A DNA stretch of 8,975 nucleotides from Acidobacteriota bacterium (lineage in GTDB: Bacteria; Acidobacteriota; Terriglobia; Bryobacterales; JACQDG01), in assembly GCA_016201195.1 (NCBI GenBank), contig JACQDI010000440.1:1-8975 (forward strand), in the 5' to 3' direction. Shown here one piece after another: positions 5,261-8,975 of the stretch. The notes beneath the pieces were generated by a model. It searched no databases. It was not told the origin of the DNA and saw only the letters and a program-made list of their open reading frames with translations. Made by a program: the position numbers and the translations under genes. Numbering within the stretch: position 1 is the first letter of the stretch; each line of letters begins with the position of its first letter.

Positions 5261-8200
5261 TTAGAACCTGAACTTCAGCGCGAACTGCATGCGCCGCATC
5301 GGAGTTCGGATGCCGCGGATTTCTGCGTCGCGGGTGCCGTTCGGCGTTATCTGGTTGGCGTTCGAGAAGCTGATGCCGCTTGGATTGCTGAAGAACGGGG
5401 TGTTGAAGAAGTCGAACGCTTCCCAGCGGAACTGGACGTTGTACCGTTCTTTGAAGCTAAAGTTCTTGAACAACGAGTAATCCACGTTGCGCTGGCCCGG
5501 ACCGCGGAGCTGGCCGACGCCGGCGCTGCCCACATGGCAAAGATCCTGCCGCGTGGGAATCTGGCAAGTCACGCGCTGGTAGGCGGCGGGATTGAACCAG
5601 AGCTTGCGGGTGGGGTTGTCGAGCTCGGCGGTGCCGACCACGTCCGGACGGACGGCGCCATTGGGAAGGCCGAGGTCGCCGGCCCCTTGGCCGACAGTGA
5701 AGGGGAAACCAGAAGCGATCGTAACGATCCCGTTCATCTGCCAGCCACCGACGACGGTGCCAGCGAGGCCCTTCAACTTTGCGCCGGGAAGTTCCCAAAC
5801 AAAGTTGAAGGTAGTCCGGTGGGTCTGGTCAAAGGAGAAGACCCCGCGGGATCCCCGCCGATCGCGGGGGTTCTGCAGACTGGCGCCTTCCTGTCCGCCA
5901 TTCTCGCCGTCTCCGTGCGACTTGGAGTACGCATAAGCGAAGCCGAAGGTCAAACCTCGTGCGGCACGCTTATCGACTCTAACCTGAAGCCCGTGATAAA
6001 AGGACTCGCCAAAAGAGTCGATGTAGCGGATGCGCCCCGTGGACTGAATGCCCAGATTCGGCGCGGCGGCATCGTAGAATTCAGGATACGGCCGGAGGCC
6101 CTGCTGGAACGTTGCCACGGGCCGGATGGGATCATTCCAGTTGATGACAGAATTACCGATGTTCGCTCCCTTGGACCCTGCGTAACCGACCGTGGCGGCC
6201 ATATTCCAAGGCAGTTCCCGCTGGATGTCGAAGCTCCACTTCCACACCTGGCCATCTTTGTAGTCTGGCGGAGTATAGAGGACATCAATCGGACGAACAA
6301 CGGCGCCTCCGGTGGCTTGGGTCAGGAATGGATCGTTCAACGTGAGAACAGGCGAAGTCGGGGCATATCGGAAAGTAGCGATATTGACCGTCGAGCCATT
6401 GACCGCGCTAACGGGCACGTTGCTGCCCGCGACGTAGGCTGCCTGGTAGACCTGACTTCCCGCCTTGGGCGGCATGAGGTTGAAGATCGTGAACGTATTG
6501 AGGTGCTGGATATTGTCAAACCAGCCGGCGCCGGTGCGGACAACCCACTTATCGCTGGGCCGCCAGGCGATGCCGACACGGGGCATGAAAAACCTTATCT
6601 GCTGGCGGGCTAACTTCCTGTCCGCCGCATCGCCCAGGACTCCGGGGAAGATGGTGGGGATCACCGTGCCATCCGGTTTCTTGTAACCGAGGCCGCGGCC
6701 GTCTACCAGCCCCGGGCCGAGGCCGGGGATATCGAAAGTGCGCTGGAGGCCTCGGATGTCGTGTTCGTTGCCGTTGTAATCAAAGCGCAAGCCGACATTC
6801 AGCGTAAGCCGGGGTGTGACTTTGAAGTCGTCATGCACGTAAGCGCCGAACCGGTTGGCGCGGGGATAAGTGAGCGGAATGCCTTCCGGCGTTTGCGTCG
6901 TATTGGGACGTCCCAGGAGGAAACACGCGAACGCATAGCCGCAGGTTTGGGACGAGAAGCCAAGGAGCCCTTCTTCCAGGTTGGCGGCGCCCCTTTCGAT
7001 ATGGATCCGGTAAAACTCACCGCCGACCTTGATGTTGTGTTTTCCCTTGATCCAGGTAAGGTGGCTGGAGGGCTGGAACGTGATCATGTTGTCGAACCCG
7101 TTGCCGTTGGTCAGCTCCTGCAGCGTGAACGGCAGACCGGTGAATTGCGGAATCCCATGCTCGCGGTTGGTTAGCTTGCGGTTTCCGTCGCCCGGAATGC
7201 GAAACTGACCGACGCCGAGGGCGTCCTGATCGAAGCTGGCGTCATCCGTTCGTGGATTCGATGTGATGTCGTCGGCAATATTGAAGCCGAATCGCGACTC
7301 CAGGATCATCGAAGGGCTGAAGGTGTGGATCCATTGAGTAGCTAGATTGCTCACCTTCGAAATAACAAATACCGGAATGTTGGCGTTGATATTGTTGCGG
7401 GTCAGGTCCGAGCGGTCCCAGGCGATCCGGCCAAACACGCGATCGTTCTGGCTGAAGTTGTGATCCACGCGAGCGAAGTAGGTGTTTACATTCGTGGGGA
7501 AGGGGACGGTCGCACGGGCGGTGAAGTCCAGGATGTCGGCCTGAACGAACTGCGCCTTGGGAACGTACTTATTGAGCACGTTGAGGGCGCCGGCGTGGAG
7601 ACGGCTGGCCGGAATGATGTTGCCCTGGAACGGCACGCCGGTATCCGGATCGTAGATGAGAATGGGGTTCACGAAACGGCTGTTGGCGACATAGCCTCGC
7701 GCTAGAGCGGAGAAATCACCTCCGCGGAAAGCGTCGACGGGGAAGTTGGCAGTCTGCAACTGGCCTTCGCGGGTACGGCGGGCCTCATAGTTAAAAGCCC
7801 AAAAGGTTTTGTTCTTGCCGTTATACAGTTTGGGTATGTAGGCCGGACCGCTCAGCACCAAGCCGTACTGGTTCTGGCGCAAGGTGTTTTTCTTCAGCCG
7901 CGCGGTCCCGGGGGCAAGCTCGAAATTGAGGAAGTAATTCTCGGCGTCGAACAGATCGTTGCGAAGGAAGTCGAAGAACGTCCCGTGCGGGTCGTTGGTC
8001 CCGCTCTTCATCGTGATGGTGACCTGAGCGCCGCCACCGAAACCGTATTCGGCGGAGTAGGCGTTGGTTTGGATTTTGAACTCTTCGAGCGCTTCAATCG
8101 ACGGGACGAAGGGAGCGGTGTGGACGCGCGGATCTTTGGCGTCGACACCATCCAGCGAAACTACCTGGTTGGTTTCGCGCTGGCCATTCGCGATCACCGC

Positions 8201-8764
8201 AAAGGCTTGACCGGGAATGGGAAATCCACCAGAGCCGTCACCCAGGCCAGTGCGGATACCGTACTGTACGCCGGGCACGAGCACGGCGAGGTTCTGCATG
8301 TTGCGTCCGTTGAGAGGCAACTCAACGATGCGCCTGTTCTCCACGACAGCGCCGACGGTGGCGTTTTCAGTGCTGAGAAGCACCGAGCTGGCGGTCACCT
8401 CGATGGACTCGGTAACGGTGCCGATGTCGAGTTTGAAGTCCTGCCGGACCTGGGCAGCGGTCTCGAGACGCAGATTCCTGACCACCTCCGTCTTGAAACC
8501 CTGCAACTCGCACTTCACCGTGTAGTCACCAACGGTGATCAACGGGAAGCTGTAGTTGCCGGTCTCGTTCGAGGTAGTTGTGAGAGACACATTCGTGCCT
8601 TGGTTGGTTAGGGTCACTTTGGCCCCGGCGATCACTGCACCGGAGTTGTCAGCGACCAGCCCTTGAACGGATTGAGTGGTGGATTGACCAACCAGCCATG
8701 ATGTGCCGGCCATCAACACGGCCATGGCGAAGAATCGAAGAACGCTGTTAAATCCTCGTGTCAT
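5261..8764 (-). CDS. TonB-dependent receptor, Oar-like, with carboxypeptidase-regulatory-like domain
   Basis: A 1167-aa outer-membrane receptor of the very long type expanded in Acidobacteriota. A Sec signal spans about 1-27 (RFFAMAVLMAGTSWLVGQ). Residues about 32-113 form a carboxypeptidase-regulatory-like beta-sandwich (VQGLVADNSGAVIAGAKV ... GNYSFPLITVGDYTVKC). The plug follows, about 118-255, with VELPLNGRNMQNL (147-159), SLDGVDAKD (203-211) and a QVTITMKSGTN segment at about 247-257. The rest is beta-barrel, closing with MQFALKFRF and a terminal Phe, the recognition mark for the BAM machinery. A good Shine-Dalgarno (AAAAAGGGG, 5-nt spacer) confirms the ATG at 8764. It stands alone with its own promoter and operator-like dyad. 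Such receptors take up large substrates such as glycans or peptides, but this ligand is not readable. Energising TonB/ExbBD genes are not in the window. Confidence 0.92.
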   Translation of the reverse strand: MTRGFNSVLRFFAMAVLMAGTSWLVGQSTTQSVQGLVADNSGAVIAGAKVTLTNQGTNVSLTTTSNETGNYSFPLITVGDYTVKCELQGFKTEVVRNLRLETAAQVRQDFKLDIGTVTESIEVTASSVLLSTENATVGAVVENRRIVELPLNGRNMQNLAVLVPGVQYGIRTGLGDGSGGFPIPGQAFAVIANGQRETNQVVSLDGVDAKDPRVHTAPFVPSIEALEEFKIQTNAYSAEYGFGGGAQVTITMKSGTNDPHGTFFDFLRNDLFDAENYFLNFELAPGTARLKKNTLRQNQYGLVLSGPAYIPKLYNGKNKTFWAFNYEARRTREGQLQTANFPVDAFRGGDFSALARGYVANSRFVNPILIYDPDTGVPFQGNIIPASRLHAGALNVLNKYVPKAQFVQADILDFTARATVPFPTNVNTYFARVDHNFSQNDRVFGRIAWDRSDLTRNNINANIPVFVISKVSNLATQWIHTFSPSMILESRFGFNIADDITSNPRTDDASFDQDALGVGQFRIPGDGNRKLTNREHGIPQFTGLPFTLQELTNGNGFDNMITFQPSSHLTWIKGKHNIKVGGEFYRIHIERGAANLEEGLLGFSSQTCGYAFACFLLGRPNTTQTPEGIPLTYPRANRFGAYVHDDFKVTPRLTLNVGLRFDYNGNEHDIRGLQRTFDIPGLGPGLVDGRGLGYKKPDGTVIPTIFPGVLGDAADRKLARQQIRFFMPRVGIAWRPSDKWVVRTGAGWFDNIQHLNTFTIFNLMPPKAGSQVYQAAYVAGSNVPVSAVNGSTVNIATFRYAPTSPVLTLNDPFLTQATGGAVVRPIDVLYTPPDYKDGQVWKWSFDIQRELPWNMAATVGYAGSKGANIGNSVINWNDPIRPVATFQQGLRPYPEFYDAAAPNLGIQSTGRIRYIDSFGESFYHGLQVRVDKRAARGLTFGFAYAYSKSHGDGENGGQEGASLQNPRDRRGSRGVFSFDQTHRTTFNFVWELPGAKLKGLAGTVVGGWQMNGIVTIASGFPFTVGQGAGDLGLPNGAVRPDVVGTAELDNPTRKLWFNPAAYQRVTCQIPTRQDLCHVGSAGVGQLRGPGQRNVDYSLFKNFSFKERYNVQFRWEAFDFFNTPFFSNPSGISFSNANQITPNGTRDAEIRGIRTPMRRMQFALKFRF

Positions 8765-8769
8765 TGCTG

Positions 8770-8778
8770 CCCCTTTTT
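8770..8778 (-). promoter_or_regulatory. Ribosome binding site of the TonB-dependent receptor
   Basis: AAAAAGGGG on the minus strand lies 5 nt before the ATG at 8764 and fixes the start so that the protein begins with its signal peptide. Confidence 0.8.
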
Positions 8779-8786
8779 ACACCGAT

Positions 8787-8809
8787 CGGAATTGCGTGAC
8801 GCAATACCG
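8787..8809. promoter_or_regulatory. 23-bp dyad operator downstream of the receptor promoter
   Basis: The core ATTGCGT-G-ACGCAAT (8791-8805) is a perfect palindrome around one base. After an A/A mismatch, CGG (8787-8789) and CCG (8807-8809) extend it to 10 of 11 paired positions. It spans about +7 to +29 from the predicted transcription start, the classic place for a repressor. The 1-nt centre argues for a dimeric DNA-binding protein rather than an RNA hairpin, though an RNA stem is possible. I do not recognise the regulator. Confidence 0.65.
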
Positions 8810-8821
8810 CACATCAACAAA

Positions 8822-8851
8822 ACTATAAGCGATGGCACCGGACGATGTCAA
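8822..8851 (-). promoter_or_regulatory. Sigma70-type promoter of the TonB-dependent receptor
   Basis: On the minus strand a perfect TTGACA (8846-8851) is followed after 18 bp by TATAGT (8822-8827), five of six matches to the -10 consensus. The predicted start is near 8815, giving a leader of about 50 nt that contains the dyad and the ribosome binding site. Spacing and position relative to the gene make this the best promoter in the window. Confidence 0.75.
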
Positions 8852-8860
8852 CTCCCAGTC

Positions 8861-8927
8861 TTGTCTCATGCAAGATGAGCCTGAAGAAGGAGTTTGTTTC
8901 TCACACAGAATGAGCCTGAAGGGGGAG
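8861..8927. repeat. Two imperfect 35-bp-spaced repeats upstream of the receptor promoter
   Basis: The segment ATGAGCCTGAAG-AA-GGAG (8875-8892) recurs as ATGAGCCTGAAG-GG-GGAG (8910-8927), 16 of 18 identical. Each is preceded by an arm that makes a CTCA-N7-TGAG dyad: 8865-8879 and 8900-8914, exactly 35 bp apart. Relative to the predicted start the dyads centre near -57 and -92. They could be paired activator sites, or transposase-binding repeats at the end of an insertion sequence lying beyond the window; the sequence alone does not decide. Confidence 0.55.
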
Positions 8928-8931
8928 AGGT

Positions 8932-8959
8932 CGTGGATGCTGGGGATTGACCATCCACG
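8932..8959. repeat. 8-bp inverted repeat near the right edge
   Basis: CGTGGATG (8932-8939) and CATCCACG (8952-8959) are perfect inverted arms around a 12-nt loop. No T-tract follows on either side within the window. It could be a hairpin at the end of an upstream gene or a binding site; no gene is visible beyond it. Confidence 0.5.
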
Positions 8960-8975
8960 TGCAAGCAGGAAAGAA

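Noticed and set aside
5201..6613. A 470-aa plus-strand open frame opposite the 3' part of the TonB-dependent receptor
   Set aside because: It is antisense to a receptor whose signal peptide, domains and closing strand are clear; it has no recognisable motif or ribosome binding site. Long antisense frames are expected in GC-rich genes.
7985..8611. A 208-aa plus-strand open frame opposite the plug region of the receptor
   Set aside because: Shadow of the receptor gene; no ribosome binding site and no protein-like motifs.
8910..8975. An open plus-strand frame from ATG at 8910 (MSLKGERSWMLG...) to the window edge, as the start of a new gene
   Set aside because: Only 22 codons are visible, there is no properly spaced ribosome binding site, and the ATG lies inside the repeated unit; the sister ATG at 8875 stops after 12 codons.

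Overview
The window reads as high-GC DNA from the chromosome of a member of the Acidobacteriota, probably near Solibacter/Bryobacteraceae. The clues are a very long Oar-like TonB-dependent receptor with an N-terminal carboxypeptidase-regulatory-like domain, enzymes with short MKRR-x-FL twin-arginine leaders, and an MbfA-type ferritin-like protein. No rRNA, tRNA or taxonomic marker is present, so the assignment is inference from gene style.

Left part (1-1104, minus strand): a vapB-vapC type II toxin-antitoxin pair is transcribed leftwards from an extended -10 promoter, with a candidate autoregulatory dyad over the start region. It is followed after 4 bp by the 5' part of mbfA (ferritin-like domain of a membrane iron exporter), which runs off the window edge.

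Middle part (1121-5050): next to the vapB promoter lies a short remnant of the C-terminus of a TonB-dependent receptor (minus strand). A rightward three-gene operon follows: a DegT/KdnA-like PLP aminotransferase with a Tat-like leader, a PIG-L/LmbE deacetylase with a shortened Tat-like leader joined to it by an ATGA overlap, and a secreted gamma-glutamyltransferase-family Ntn hydrolase. The third enzyme keeps the catalytic threonine and oxyanion glycines, but by my alignment has lost the residues that recognise a gamma-glutamyl group. If the leaders work, the three enzymes act outside the cytoplasm on an amino-sugar- or amide-containing substrate that I cannot name.

Convergent junction (5051-5260): a second outer-membrane-protein C-terminal remnant abuts the stop codon of the GGT-like gene. 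Beside it are a weak terminator candidate and two hairpins that share one arm and so exclude each other.

Right part (5261-8975, minus strand): a full-length 1167-aa TonB-dependent receptor. Upstream it has a well-formed sigma70-type promoter, a near-perfect 23-bp dyad just downstream of the predicted transcription start, and two CTCA-N7-TGAG dyads exactly 35 bp apart upstream of the -35 box. This receptor looks regulated and converges on the enzyme operon; a link in substrate uptake and processing is possible but unproven. All other long open frames are antisense or out-of-frame shadows of these genes.
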